The notes under the pieces are model-generated. The model had not been told where the DNA came from. It made no database searches and saw only the letters and a program-made list of their open reading frames with translations. The translations under genes and the position numbers were made by a program. A DNA stretch of 64,000 bases from Microbacterium sp. 2FI (GTDB taxonomy: Bacteria; Actinomycetota; Actinomycetes; Actinomycetales; Microbacteriaceae): positions 271,446-335,445 of the forward strand of contig NZ_SCMR01000002.1 in NCBI RefSeq assembly GCF_005502885.1, in the 5' to 3' direction. Shown in pieces: positions 24,667-33,111 of this stretch (its first letter is position 1; each line of letters opens with the position of its first letter).

Positions 24667-27165
24667 CTACACGCTCGAGTAGGCGACGATGCCGCGGCGC
24701 ACCGCATCGAGCGAGGCGCGGGCGGTGGTCGCGACCGGAGCATCGGCGACGATCGAGAGCTGATCGAGCAGGTCGATCGTCTGCTTCGCCCAGCGCACGA
24801 AGTCGCCCGCGGCCATGTCGGCCTCGATGAGAACACGGTCCAGCATCCCGCCCCGCGCCCACGTGTGCATCGCGTGCGCAAGGCCGGCAGAGATCGGCTC
24901 GGAGCCGGGCAGCCGGTGATCCCGCTCGAGGTCGTCGAGGCGCTGCCAGAGGTCCTGCGTCTCGCTGAGCGCGATGCGGAACGCGCCCCGCGGCAGCCCG
25001 TGCTCGCCGACGCCGCCGTCATCGCGTCGCGGCTCGTAGACGATGCAGCATGCGAGAGCAGCAAGCGAGGCGGCATCCAGGTTCTTCCAGAGGCCCCGCC
25101 GCAGCGATTCGGCGACGAGCAGGTCGCGCTCGCCGTAGATGCGCCGCATCGTGCGCCCGGCGGCCGTCAGCGTCGTCGCGCCGTCGTCGTCGACGCTGAC
25201 GTAGTCGAGTTCGCCCAGCACATCGACGACCCGATCGAAGATGCGGGCGACCGTTCCCGTGCGGGTCTGGATCTGCTGGCGCATCTTGTCGATCGTGCGG
25301 CTGAGCTTCCAGTAGCGCTCGGCCCAGCGGGCATGGTGCTCGCGGTCGGGGCATTGATGGCACGGATGCCGCTGCATGCGCCGCCGCAGCCCGCCGATCT
25401 CGCGCTGTCGCTGATCGCGCGTGGCACGCGACGCGTTCGCGTCCTTGCGGTTGAGCTTCTCGAGGTCGCTGAGGTCGCGGCGGATCGCGGAGTACTCGGC
25501 GAAGTCGCCGCGGTCGCACGTCATCGCCTTCTCGTAGCCGGCGAGCGACTCTTCGTTCTCGCGCACCTGGCGTGCGAGGCCCACGACCGAGCGGTCCGCC
25601 TGGAACTGCGCGAACGACGACTCGAGAATCTCGCGCGCCCGAGCCCTGCCGAACTGGTCGATGAGGTTCACGGCCATGTTGTAGGTCGGCCGGAAGCTCG
25701 AATTCAGCGGATACGTGCGACGTGAGGCGAGGGCTGCGACCGCCTGCGGGTCGAGGCCCTCGGTCCACTGGATGACCGCGTGACCCTCGACGTCGATGCC
25801 GCGCCGCCCCGCACGTCCGGTGAGTTGCGTGTACTCCCCCGACGTGATCGCGACACGGGCTTCGCCGTTGAATTTCTCGAGTTTCTCGAGCACGACCGTG
25901 CGGGCGGGCATGTTGATGCCGAGGGCGAGCGTCTCGGTCGCGAAGACGACCTTGACGAGCTTGCGCTTGAAGAGGTCTTCGACGACCTCCTTGAATGCCG
26001 GGAGGAGCCCGGCGTGATGCGCGGCGACGCCGCGCTCGAGGTTCTCGAGCCACTCCCAGTACCCGAGAACGGCGAGATCCTCGTCGCGGAGCGTCCGCGT
26101 GCGCTCCTCGACGATCGCGCGGATCTCGCGGCGCTCCTCCGGAGAGGTGAGCCGCACCCCCGAGCGCCGCACCTGCTGCACGGCGGCATCGCACCCGACC
26201 CGGCTGAAGATGAAGAAGATCGCGGGGAGCAGGTTCGCGCGCCCGAGCAGCTGCACGACATCCGGGCGGTCGAGGCGCTCGATGCGCTGCACGTTGGCCG
26301 AGCGCACGGGACGATGCCCGCCCTTCTGCGGGCGCCGCCGCGGGGCCTCGTAGCCGGCGTTGCGCGCGCTGCTCTGCGACTGCGCGCGGCGGTTGTTCTC
26401 GAAGTTCTGCCCCTTGAAGGAGCGGATGCGCATGAGCTCCTGATTCACCTGCGCGGTCGCGATCCCCGCGCGGTCGTCGAAGAGCGGCAGCAGGTCGCCG
26501 CGCACGAGCACGTGCTGCTCGAGCGGGACGGGCCGGATCTCGGAGACGATCACCTCGGTGTCGCCGCGCACGGTGTCGAGCCAGTCGCCGAACTCCTCGG
26601 CGTTGGACACCGTGGCGCTGAGCGAGACGAGTCGCACGCTCTGCGGCAGGTGGATGATGATCTCTTCCCACACCGCCCCCCGGAAGCGGTCGGCGAGATA
26701 GTGCACCTCGTCCATCACGACGAACCGCAGGCCCCGCAGCGCGGGTGAATCGGCGTACAGCATGTTGCGCAGCACCTCGGTCGTCATGACGACGATCCGC
26801 GCGTTGCCGTTGATGTTGGTGTCGCCGGTGAGGAGTCCGACCTCGTCGGCGCCGTAGACCTCTTGGAGCTCGCGGAACTTCTGGTTCGACAGCGCCTTGA
26901 TCGGCGTCGTGTAGAACGCCTTGTCGCCGGGCTCCGCCATCGCGAGGTGGATCGCGAACTCGCCGACGATGGTCTTGCCCGCTCCCGTCGGCGCCGCGAC
27001 GAGCACACTGCGTCCATCCTCCAGCGCACGGCATCCGGCGATCTGGAAATCGTCGAGCGTGAATCGCTGGGATGCCGCGAACGCGGTGGTCAGCGGGTGG
27101 CTGCGGTCCTGCTGCGCGGCGTCTCGGGCCCGCGCGTACCGCTCAGCGGGACCGGCGTCGGTCAT
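24667..27165 (-). CDS. helY: DEAD/DEAH-box RNA helicase, HelY/Ski2-like
   Basis: The 832-residue superfamily 2 helicase has Walker A APTGAGKT (58-65), motif II DEVH in VVMDEVHYLADRFRG, SAT in LVSLSATVSN, and the Ski2/Mtr4 motifs TLALGINMPARTVVLEKLEKF and YTQLTGRAGRRGID. Residues about 520-832 form the Ski2-type helical (DSHCT-like) C-terminus. It is orthologous in position to mycobacterial HelY and presumably remodels RNA for decay. It starts inside the tatC stop codon (ATGA). Confidence 0.95.
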   Translation of the reverse strand: MTDAGPAERYARARDAAQQDRSHPLTTAFAASQRFTLDDFQIAGCRALEDGRSVLVAAPTGAGKTIVGEFAIHLAMAEPGDKAFYTTPIKALSNQKFRELQEVYGADEVGLLTGDTNINGNARIVVMTTEVLRNMLYADSPALRGLRFVVMDEVHYLADRFRGAVWEEIIIHLPQSVRLVSLSATVSNAEEFGDWLDTVRGDTEVIVSEIRPVPLEQHVLVRGDLLPLFDDRAGIATAQVNQELMRIRSFKGQNFENNRRAQSQSSARNAGYEAPRRRPQKGGHRPVRSANVQRIERLDRPDVVQLLGRANLLPAIFFIFSRVGCDAAVQQVRRSGVRLTSPEERREIRAIVEERTRTLRDEDLAVLGYWEWLENLERGVAAHHAGLLPAFKEVVEDLFKRKLVKVVFATETLALGINMPARTVVLEKLEKFNGEARVAITSGEYTQLTGRAGRRGIDVEGHAVIQWTEGLDPQAVAALASRRTYPLNSSFRPTYNMAVNLIDQFGRARAREILESSFAQFQADRSVVGLARQVRENEESLAGYEKAMTCDRGDFAEYSAIRRDLSDLEKLNRKDANASRATRDQRQREIGGLRRRMQRHPCHQCPDREHHARWAERYWKLSRTIDKMRQQIQTRTGTVARIFDRVVDVLGELDYVSVDDDGATTLTAAGRTMRRIYGERDLLVAESLRRGLWKNLDAASLAALACCIVYEPRRDDGGVGEHGLPRGAFRIALSETQDLWQRLDDLERDHRLPGSEPISAGLAHAMHTWARGGMLDRVLIEADMAAGDFVRWAKQTIDLLDQLSIVADAPVATTARASLDAVRRGIVAYSSV

Positions 27166-27983
27166 GCGCCTGCTTCAGGAGGGAGGAGCCGCGCGGCGCG
27201 TTTCGCCTTCCGCCGATCGAACAGCACCGAGAGCCCGGCCGCTGCGAAGAACAGCACGATCAGGATGCCCGCGAGCATGAGCATGCTGATGACATCCGCA
27301 GCGGGTGTCGCCAGGCCGGCGAACACTGTCGCGACGAGCACGGCGACGCGCCAGCCCTTCAGGATGCCGATTCCCGAGATGACGCCCGCGATGTTCAACG
27401 CGACGAGGAAGACCGGCAGGACGAACGCGATCCCGATCACGATCATCAGCTTGAAGACGAAGTCATAGTAGTAGCCGGCCTCGAAGAACGAGGCACCGCC
27501 CTCCGGCACGAAGGACGCCATGATCTCGACCACGTGGGGCATGACGATCAACCCGACGTAGGTACCCGCGAAGAAGAGCGGAATCGCTGCACCGAGAAAG
27601 CCGAACGTGTACCGGACCTCCTTGCGGGTCAACCCCGGCATGATGAACGCCCAGATCTGCCACAGCCAGATCGGCGCCGAGATCAGCAGGCCGATCGCGA
27701 ACGACATGCGGATCCTCAGATCGAATGCCGACGTCACCGTGCTGAACATCAGCTCGACCTTGGCGAGCTCGCCTTCGGTCTCGGCGATCACGCGCAACGG
27801 CTCGGTGATCATCCAGATGACCCAGTCCGTGATGAAGAAGGCCACCACCATTCCGACCACCAGTGCGGCGGCAGCGATCATCAGACGTCTGCGCAACTCG
27901 ACCAGATGCTGGCCGAGCGACATGCGCTTCTCTCGCCGCGGGCGGTCGGTCTCTCCCGTCAGCGGCGGATCAGTCGTCACCAC
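27162..27983 (-). CDS. tatC: Twin-arginine translocase subunit TatC
   Basis: This 273-residue polytopic protein is the receptor core of the Tat pathway. It begins MSLGQHLVELRRRLMIAA, with the conserved HLxELRxR motif at the cytoplasmic end of helix 1, and has six helices. FxxPF-like loops and the conserved Glu region between helices 3 and 4 (FEAGYYYDFVFK) are recognisable. GTG 27983 is given as start, 6 bases after tatA; ATG 27923 right before the helix 1 motif is the alternative. The C-terminal tail is basic. Confidence 0.96.
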   Translation of the reverse strand: MVTTDPPLTGETDRPRREKRMSLGQHLVELRRRLMIAAAALVVGMVVAFFITDWVIWMITEPLRVIAETEGELAKVELMFSTVTSAFDLRIRMSFAIGLLISAPIWLWQIWAFIMPGLTRKEVRYTFGFLGAAIPLFFAGTYVGLIVMPHVVEIMASFVPEGGASFFEAGYYYDFVFKLMIVIGIAFVLPVFLVALNIAGVISGIGILKGWRVAVLVATVFAGLATPAADVISMLMLAGILIVLFFAAAGLSVLFDRRKAKRAARLLPPEAGA

Positions 27984-27989
27984 GACGTA

Positions 27990-28244
27990 CTACGGCTTCG
28001 GGTCGGACGCCCCGCCCGATCCCGCGGACGGATCCGACGGGGTCACGACGTCGGCCGGGGCAGCGGACTGCTGCACCGTGCGCTCGGTCGGCTTGTCCTC
28101 ATCCTTCATGGCCTTCATCTCGCCCTTGAACACGCGGGCAGACTGCCCCATGCTCTTCGCCAGCGCAGGCAGCTTCGCCGCGCCGAACAGCAGCAGGATG
28201 ACGGCGAGGATGATGAGCAGGTGCCATCCCTGTAGGTTCCCCAT
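27990..28244 (-). CDS. tatA: Twin-arginine translocase subunit TatA/E
   Basis: The 84-residue protein has the TatA layout: a short N-terminal membrane helix (GWHLLIILAVILLLFGAAKLPAL), the FG hinge, an amphipathic helix (AKSMGQSARVFKGEMKAM) and an acidic, disordered tail. GAGGAG precedes the ATG by 7 nt. A -10 box TAGTAT at 28278-28283 on the minus strand gives tatA-tatC-helY a promoter separate from pafBC. Confidence 0.96.
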   Translation of the reverse strand: MGNLQGWHLLIILAVILLLFGAAKLPALAKSMGQSARVFKGEMKAMKDEDKPTERTVQQSAAPADVVTPSDPSAGSGGASDPKP

Positions 28245-28332
28245 AACAAAATCTCCTCGTCGTTCGGGTCCGGTCCCATACTAACCCTGGACAGCAGCGA
28301 GGGAGCATCCTGGGGAAGACCCGATTCGCGTG

Positions 28333-29295
28333 TCAGCGGTACTGCGCGAGACCCGCCTCGGCCCACTCCGCAGCGGCTCGGCGGGCTCCTGCCGGCTCGA
28401 GGATCTCGACGGCTCCGCCGCGCCGGGCGACGAGGCGCCGGAGGCTCGACTCGTCGGCCACGCGCATCGTCGCCATCGTGACGCCGTCGACGGTCTCGAG
28501 TACCGCACGATCGAGGTAGTCGCCGAGAAGGGGGGCGACGTCGGCGGCGAATCGGATGCGGACGACGACGTCGCCGGAGCCCGGTTCGAACCAGCCGGGA
28601 ACGGGATCGTGTCCGTGCGCGATCGGGATGTCGGTCAGTTCGAGGTCGCTGACGCGGTCGAGGTGGAACGTCCGCATCGCCTCACGGAGGTGGCACCACC
28701 CCTGCAGGTACCACTGCCCGGTGGCGATGTGGACCTTGACGGGATCGACCGTGCGGATCGTGGGTGCGGCATCCGGAGCCTTGTAGGTGAACGACACCGC
28801 GACGCGCTCGCGCAGCGCCGTCGCCACCGTCTCGCGCACCGCGTCAACGGGTCCCGGCGCGACGATCACGTCGGCGGGCGTGCTCGAGGCGCCGCGCGCG
28901 AGCTTGGCGAGGAGGCCCGTGAACAGGTCGGAATCGCCCACGCCCGGAATGGCGCGCGCGAGCTGGAGTCCTGCCAGCAGCGCCGCCGCCTCGCGCGCCG
29001 TGAGCTTCGGCGCGCGCTCGAGACCGACCGTGTTCGTGATCACGATGCGGTCCTGCTGGTCGAGGAGGTCCCAGTCGATGTCGAACAGGTCGTTCGACAT
29101 CTGCCAGAAGCCGCGTTCGCCGGGCAGACCGATGACCGTCAGCTTCTCGACCATCGCGCGCATCTGCTCGGGCTCGACATCGAATTCGCGCGCGGCCTCG
29201 TCGATCGAGACCTCGCCCTGACCGATCAGGTACGGCACGAGCTGCAACAGGAGCGCCGCACGGTCGGTCGCGACCGGCGTCCGCCGCGCGGTCAT
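28333..29295 (-). CDS. pafC: WYL-domain transcription regulator PafC
   Basis: The 320-residue protein has an N-terminal winged helix (LLLQLVPYLIGQGEVSIDEAAREFDV), a WYL ligand-sensing domain around residues 140-225 (ATGQWYLQGWCHLREAMRTFHLDRV) and a C-terminal WCX extension. With PafB it forms the heterodimeric activator of the LexA-independent DNA damage response in mycobacteria. Its ATG overlaps the pafB stop (ATGA). Confidence 0.93.
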   Translation of the reverse strand: MTARRTPVATDRAALLLQLVPYLIGQGEVSIDEAAREFDVEPEQMRAMVEKLTVIGLPGERGFWQMSNDLFDIDWDLLDQQDRIVITNTVGLERAPKLTAREAAALLAGLQLARAIPGVGDSDLFTGLLAKLARGASSTPADVIVAPGPVDAVRETVATALRERVAVSFTYKAPDAAPTIRTVDPVKVHIATGQWYLQGWCHLREAMRTFHLDRVSDLELTDIPIAHGHDPVPGWFEPGSGDVVVRIRFAADVAPLLGDYLDRAVLETVDGVTMATMRVADESSLRRLVARRGGAVEILEPAGARRAAAEWAEAGLAQYR

Positions 29296-30287
29296 GCAGC
29301 GCCTCCATGTGCGTCGCGCGCAGCACGCAGCCGCTCGATCACCTGATCGCGGAGAGCGTCCGGCTCGACCACGCGCACCTCGGGTCCGTAGGACGCCAGT
29401 TCATCGGCGAAGATATGGACGTCTACGAAGGGCACATGGATCCCCTGCTCGGCAGGCGTCGATCGCCGGGAGAGCCGGAGATCGGCCTCGGTTCCGGGGT
29501 CGACTTCGAGCAGCGCCGTGCTTCGCGCTGCGAGTTCCTCGAGTCCGGCCAGCGCTCGCTCGCCGGCCCCCTCGCGCAGCGCCGCGTCGAAAGAGGCGCG
29601 CGTGGTGTCGACCTCGCCGACGATCCGCGCGAGGAGGAAGGTCCGCTCGGCGCCCACGCCGAGATCGATGCCGAAGACATGCCAGCGGGCCTCGTACTCG
29701 ACGAGCGCGAGCGGCTGCACGCGGCGCAGGCGCGGCAGCGGCTCGCCCGGCTTGAGATACGGAAAGGAGACCACCCGGCTCTGCTCGATCGCGCGCTGCA
29801 GCGGGAGGAAGGCGGGGTCTCGGAGGCTGATGCGCGGCGAATACCCGATGATCGGCTCGTCGACGGAGAATCCCTGGGCCCGGAGCTTGCGCAGGCCCCC
29901 GCGGGCATCCTCCGACATCGATCCCTCGCTCCACACGCCGCCGGCGAGGTTGAGGAGTGCGAGCTCGGCCGGGGTGAAGGTGATGTCGTCCGGGAGCGCG
30001 TACTCCCCCTGCGGGACGCGATATCGCGCCTCGCGGAGGTCATCGGGGTCGGCTCGGTCGCCGATCGTGTCGATCGGGATGCCGAGCCCGCGCAGGCTCT
30101 CCTTGTCGCGCTCGAACATCTTCTCGAGCGCGTCCTTGCCGGAGCCCGCCTCGAAGTGCTCGCGGTAGCCGGCGACCGACGAAAGGATCGTGTCCTTCGT
30201 CAGCCCCTGCTCGGTCGCCATGAGGGCGACGACGAGGTTGACCAGCCGCTCCTCGGGAGCGTTCTTCACGGGCGGGTTGGCAGGCAC
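29292..30287 (-). CDS. pafB: WYL-domain transcription regulator PafB
   Basis: This 331-residue partner of PafC has the same layout: winged helix (EERLVNLVVALMATEQGLTKDTIL), then WYL (VVSFPYLKPGEPLPRLRRVQPLALVEYEARWHVFGIDLG) and WCX regions. GTG start at 30287, leaderless. In mycobacteria the gene follows pafA, the Pup ligase; here the upstream neighbour is an FKBP lipoprotein and no pafA is present. Its regulon should carry TTGTCR-type promoters, two of which may exist in this window (57266 and 62389). Confidence 0.93.
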   Translation of the reverse strand: MPANPPVKNAPEERLVNLVVALMATEQGLTKDTILSSVAGYREHFEAGSGKDALEKMFERDKESLRGLGIPIDTIGDRADPDDLREARYRVPQGEYALPDDITFTPAELALLNLAGGVWSEGSMSEDARGGLRKLRAQGFSVDEPIIGYSPRISLRDPAFLPLQRAIEQSRVVSFPYLKPGEPLPRLRRVQPLALVEYEARWHVFGIDLGVGAERTFLLARIVGEVDTTRASFDAALREGAGERALAGLEELAARSTALLEVDPGTEADLRLSRRSTPAEQGIHVPFVDVHIFADELASYGPEVRVVEPDALRDQVIERLRAARDAHGGAA

Positions 30288-30293
30288 TCCCTC

Positions 30294-30299
30294 ATCCTA
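30294..30299 (-). promoter_or_regulatory. -10 box of pafB-pafC, leaderless
   Basis: On the minus strand TAGGAT is followed by 6 nt and the GTG at 30287. Confidence 0.6.
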
Positions 30300-30335
30300 G
30301 AGTCGCCTGTCGCCGCCGATGCGGCGCGCGGCCCG

Positions 30336-31298
30336 CTACGGCGCTGCGTCGAGACCGAGGATGTCGATGACGAACACCAGCGTCGAGCCGGCGGGGATCG
30401 CGCCCTGGTCGACATCTCCGTAGCCCTGATCGGGCGGGATGACGACCATGACCTGCGAGCCGACCGTCTGACCCTCCAGCGCCGCCGCGAAGCCGGGGAC
30501 GACCGCGTCGAGCGTCATGGATGCCGGCTGCGAGTCCCACGTGGTGTCGAAGACCTCGCGCTCGGCCCACGTGAGCCCGGTGTAGTGCACGCGCGCCGGA
30601 ACCTCGCCGGTGACGACCGGGCCGTCGCCCTTCTTGATGGTCTGCACGACGAGGTCGCTCGGCGCCGCCCCTTCGGGGACGATGATGCCGGGGCGTCCGT
30701 CGGGTGCGCGGACGACCGTGGGGAGGCCGTGGCCGCTGTTGAACTGGTTGCGTCCGTTCGCCTGGGAGAGGTAGACCTTGCGCACGTCGATCACGGCGAT
30801 CGAGGAGTCGTCCTCGGCGAGCCCGACGCTCGCGGCCGTCTCGGCCTCGACGTCGCCGGGGGCGAGTGCGATGACGACACGCGAGCCCTCGGTCGCGCAG
30901 TGGAGCGCCTCCTCGATGGTGGGGAAGGTCTGCTCCCACTGGGTGAGCGGGAAGACCCGCGTCTGCTCGCCGTCGTAGGTCGCCGCGACGACGTCACCGG
31001 TCGTGCCGCTCACGAGCGTCACGTCGATCATCACGAGCTGCTGAGCCGTCGTGATGGGCGTGCCCTCCCCCGTCTGAGCGTCGGCGAAGACGGTCTCATC
31101 GGTGTGGAACGGCGTGTAGACCTCGACGTCGGGAACACCGTCGAACGAGCCGTCCACGGTGACCAGGTCGACGGTGGTCGCGTCGGGGGCCGTGCGGGTG
31201 CAGTCCGAGGAGCCTGTCAACGAGCCGGGCAGGGAGCATCCGGCCAGACCGACGGTCGCGAGGGTCAGGACGGCGAGGGCAGCGGGGATCTTGCGCAC
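30336..31298 (-). CDS. FKBP-type peptidyl-prolyl isomerase, lipoprotein
   Basis: The 320-residue exported protein begins with a lipoprotein signal (MRKIPAALAVLTLATVGLAGC, lipidated C21). The C-terminal FKBP domain, about 205-317, is intact (ARVHYTGLTWAEREVFDTTW, VVPGFAAALEGQTVGSQVMV, IPPDQGYGD, STLVFVIDIL). Residues 70-190 look like a second, degenerate FKBP unit (YDGEQTRVFPLTQWEQTF, ALAPGDVEA, IAVIDVRKVY) that lacks the aromatic active-site residues. It should fold secreted proteins at the outer face of the membrane. GTG start, leaderless. Confidence 0.92.
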   Translation of the reverse strand: MRKIPAALAVLTLATVGLAGCSLPGSLTGSSDCTRTAPDATTVDLVTVDGSFDGVPDVEVYTPFHTDETVFADAQTGEGTPITTAQQLVMIDVTLVSGTTGDVVAATYDGEQTRVFPLTQWEQTFPTIEEALHCATEGSRVVIALAPGDVEAETAASVGLAEDDSSIAVIDVRKVYLSQANGRNQFNSGHGLPTVVRAPDGRPGIIVPEGAAPSDLVVQTIKKGDGPVVTGEVPARVHYTGLTWAEREVFDTTWDSQPASMTLDAVVPGFAAALEGQTVGSQVMVVIPPDQGYGDVDQGAIPAGSTLVFVIDILGLDAAP

Positions 31299-31304
31299 CG
31301 CAAC

Positions 31305-31310
31305 AGTCTA
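31305..31310 (-). promoter_or_regulatory. -10 box of the FKBP gene, leaderless
   Basis: On the minus strand TAGACT is followed by 6 nt and the GTG at 31298. Confidence 0.6.
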
Positions 31311-31336
31311 GGCGGCACGGCGCCGCCCTCTCGGCG

Positions 31337-32344
31337 CTACTGCGAGCCCTGCTCCGGCTCGGAACCCTGGGCAGCCTGACGGGCACCCTCGGCGGCGCGC
31401 TGTGCCTCGCGCACACGCTTGCGCAGGTTCTTGTCGGTGATCTGCCGGTCGCCGACCGCTCCGGGCGTCCACAGCTCGACGTCCTCATCGCCGTAGCTCG
31501 ACTTCGACGCACGGCGCTTGACCTCGGGCAGCACGGCGCCCGGCGCGAGCCGGCGCGCCCAAAGGAGGAACCCGGTGTGCGCGACCATGCGGTGGTCGGG
31601 GCGTACGGCGAGACCCTCGACGTGCCAGCCGCGCACCATCGTCTCGTTGGCCTCGGGCTCGGTGTACAGGCCGGTGGCGCGGATGTACTCCGCGACCCGG
31701 CTCAGCTGGGTCGCCGTGGCGACGTAGCAGAGGACGACGCCGCCGGGGGTGAGAGCGTCGGCGACGACGTCGATGCACTCCCACGGCGCCAGCATGTCGA
31801 GCACCACGCGATCGACGGTGCCCGGGTCGACGGCCGCCGGAAGCGATTCGACGAGGTCTCCGACCACGACGTCCCAGTTCACGGGGACGCCGCCGAGGAA
31901 GGTCTCGACGTTCGCCTGCGCGACCTCGGCGAAGTCCGAACGCCGCTCGAACGACACCAGGCGCCCCTCGCCGCCGATCGCACGCAGCAGCCACAGCGAC
32001 AGCGCGCCCGAGCCGACGCCGGCCTCGACCACGGTGGCGCCGGGGAACACGTCCGCCTGAGCGAGGATCTGCGCGGCATCCTTCGGATAGACGATCGCAG
32101 CGCCGCGCGGCATCGACATGACGAAATCGCGCAGGAGCGGTCGCAGCGCCAGGTATTCGTGGCCCGAGCTGTTCTCGACCACCGACCCGTCGGGCTGCCC
32201 GATGAGCGACGTGTGCCGCAGCACGCCGTGGTGCGTGTGCAGCTCGCCGTCCTCTCGGAGCGTGATCGTGTGGAGGCGTCCCTTGGGTCCGGTCAGCTGG
32301 ACCCGGTCGCCGATGCGGAAGGGCCCGCTCGGTCGCTCGGTCAT
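31337..32344 (-). CDS. trmI: tRNA (adenine-58-N1)-methyltransferase TrmI
   Basis: This 335-residue SAM-dependent enzyme makes m1A58 in the T loop of tRNAs. An N-terminal beta domain (GPFRIGDRVQLTGPKGRLHTI) precedes the Rossmann domain with the SAM motif VVEAGVGSGALSLWLL (105-120), VSFERRSDFAEVAQANV and VDRVVLDMLAPWECIDVV. The C-terminal 40 residues are charged and low complexity. The ATG overlaps the stop of the HAD gene (ATGA). The ortholog in M. tuberculosis (Rv2118c) lies in the same neighbourhood. Confidence 0.96.
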   Translation of the reverse strand: MTERPSGPFRIGDRVQLTGPKGRLHTITLREDGELHTHHGVLRHTSLIGQPDGSVVENSSGHEYLALRPLLRDFVMSMPRGAAIVYPKDAAQILAQADVFPGATVVEAGVGSGALSLWLLRAIGGEGRLVSFERRSDFAEVAQANVETFLGGVPVNWDVVVGDLVESLPAAVDPGTVDRVVLDMLAPWECIDVVADALTPGGVVLCYVATATQLSRVAEYIRATGLYTEPEANETMVRGWHVEGLAVRPDHRMVAHTGFLLWARRLAPGAVLPEVKRRASKSSYGDEDVELWTPGAVGDRQITDKNLRKRVREAQRAAEGARQAAQGSEPEQGSQ

Positions 32345-33042
32345 GGGCGGGTCTCCTCGGTGGTGGTGTGGCGGTTTGCGTGGTGCGCTGCATGGAACGA
32401 CGCGACGTCTTCGGCCGTGCGCCCCTCGAGCGTCGACCACACCGCATGTGCGCCGGCGCCGGCGATCGACACCATGAGCGGCACGCCGATGACCGCGGCC
32501 CCCGACGCCACCGCCGAGCGCAGGCCGTTGGGAGAGTCCTCGATCGCGACCGTCTCGTCGGGGCTCACGCCGAGCGCCTCGCAGGCCTGCAGATAGGGAT
32601 CGGGGAAGGGTTTGGGCCGCGTCGACTCGTCGCCGGCGATGACGACGTCGAACGCCTCGAAGTCGATGAGGTCGACGACCGTGTCGGCCATGCGCCGCAT
32701 CGACATCGTGACGAGCCCCGTCTTGATGCCGGCGGCGCGGAGACTGGCCAGCAGCTCCCGCGCGCCGGGGCGGAACGGCACGCCCTTGTCGGTGAGCTGG
32801 CCCATGACGTCGTCGGTGAGGTGGTCGATGATGTCGCGGACGCCCATGCGCACACCGGCATCCTGGAAGATGCGTGCCGAGTCCTCGAGACCGAGGCCGA
32901 CGAGGCCGAGCGCCTGCTCGTGCGACCAGGTGCCGCCGAACCGCTCGACGAGCGGTGTCTCGGCGGCCATCCAGTACGGCTCGGTATCGACGAGGGTTCC
33001 GTCCATGTCCCACAGGACGGCGGAAAGACGAGGCGCACTCAC
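32341..33042 (-). CDS. HAD-superfamily phosphatase, beta-phosphoglucomutase-like
   Basis: The 233-residue protein has motif I WDMDGTLVDTE (D12, D14), the helical cap of subclass IA, motif II TMS, motif III lysine in RPKPFPDPYL and motif IV IEDSPNG. It probably dephosphorylates a sugar phosphate or similar metabolite; the sequence does not say which. It is first in the unit with trmI. GTG start, leaderless. Confidence 0.92.
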   Translation of the reverse strand: MSAPRLSAVLWDMDGTLVDTEPYWMAAETPLVERFGGTWSHEQALGLVGLGLEDSARIFQDAGVRMGVRDIIDHLTDDVMGQLTDKGVPFRPGARELLASLRAAGIKTGLVTMSMRRMADTVVDLIDFEAFDVVIAGDESTRPKPFPDPYLQACEALGVSPDETVAIEDSPNGLRSAVASGAAVIGVPLMVSIAGAGAHAVWSTLEGRTAEDVASFHAAHHANRHTTTEETRP

Positions 33043-33048
33043 CGGGCA

Positions 33049-33054
33049 ATCCTA
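33049..33054 (-). promoter_or_regulatory. -10 box of the HAD-trmI unit, leaderless
   Basis: On the minus strand TAGGAT is followed by 6 nt and the GTG at 33042. Confidence 0.6.
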
Positions 33055-33111
33055 CCGAGGCGCCGAACCGGGCATATCCTGGGGGAAGCCCGGAAGGGCG
33101 GAGGAGGTCGT

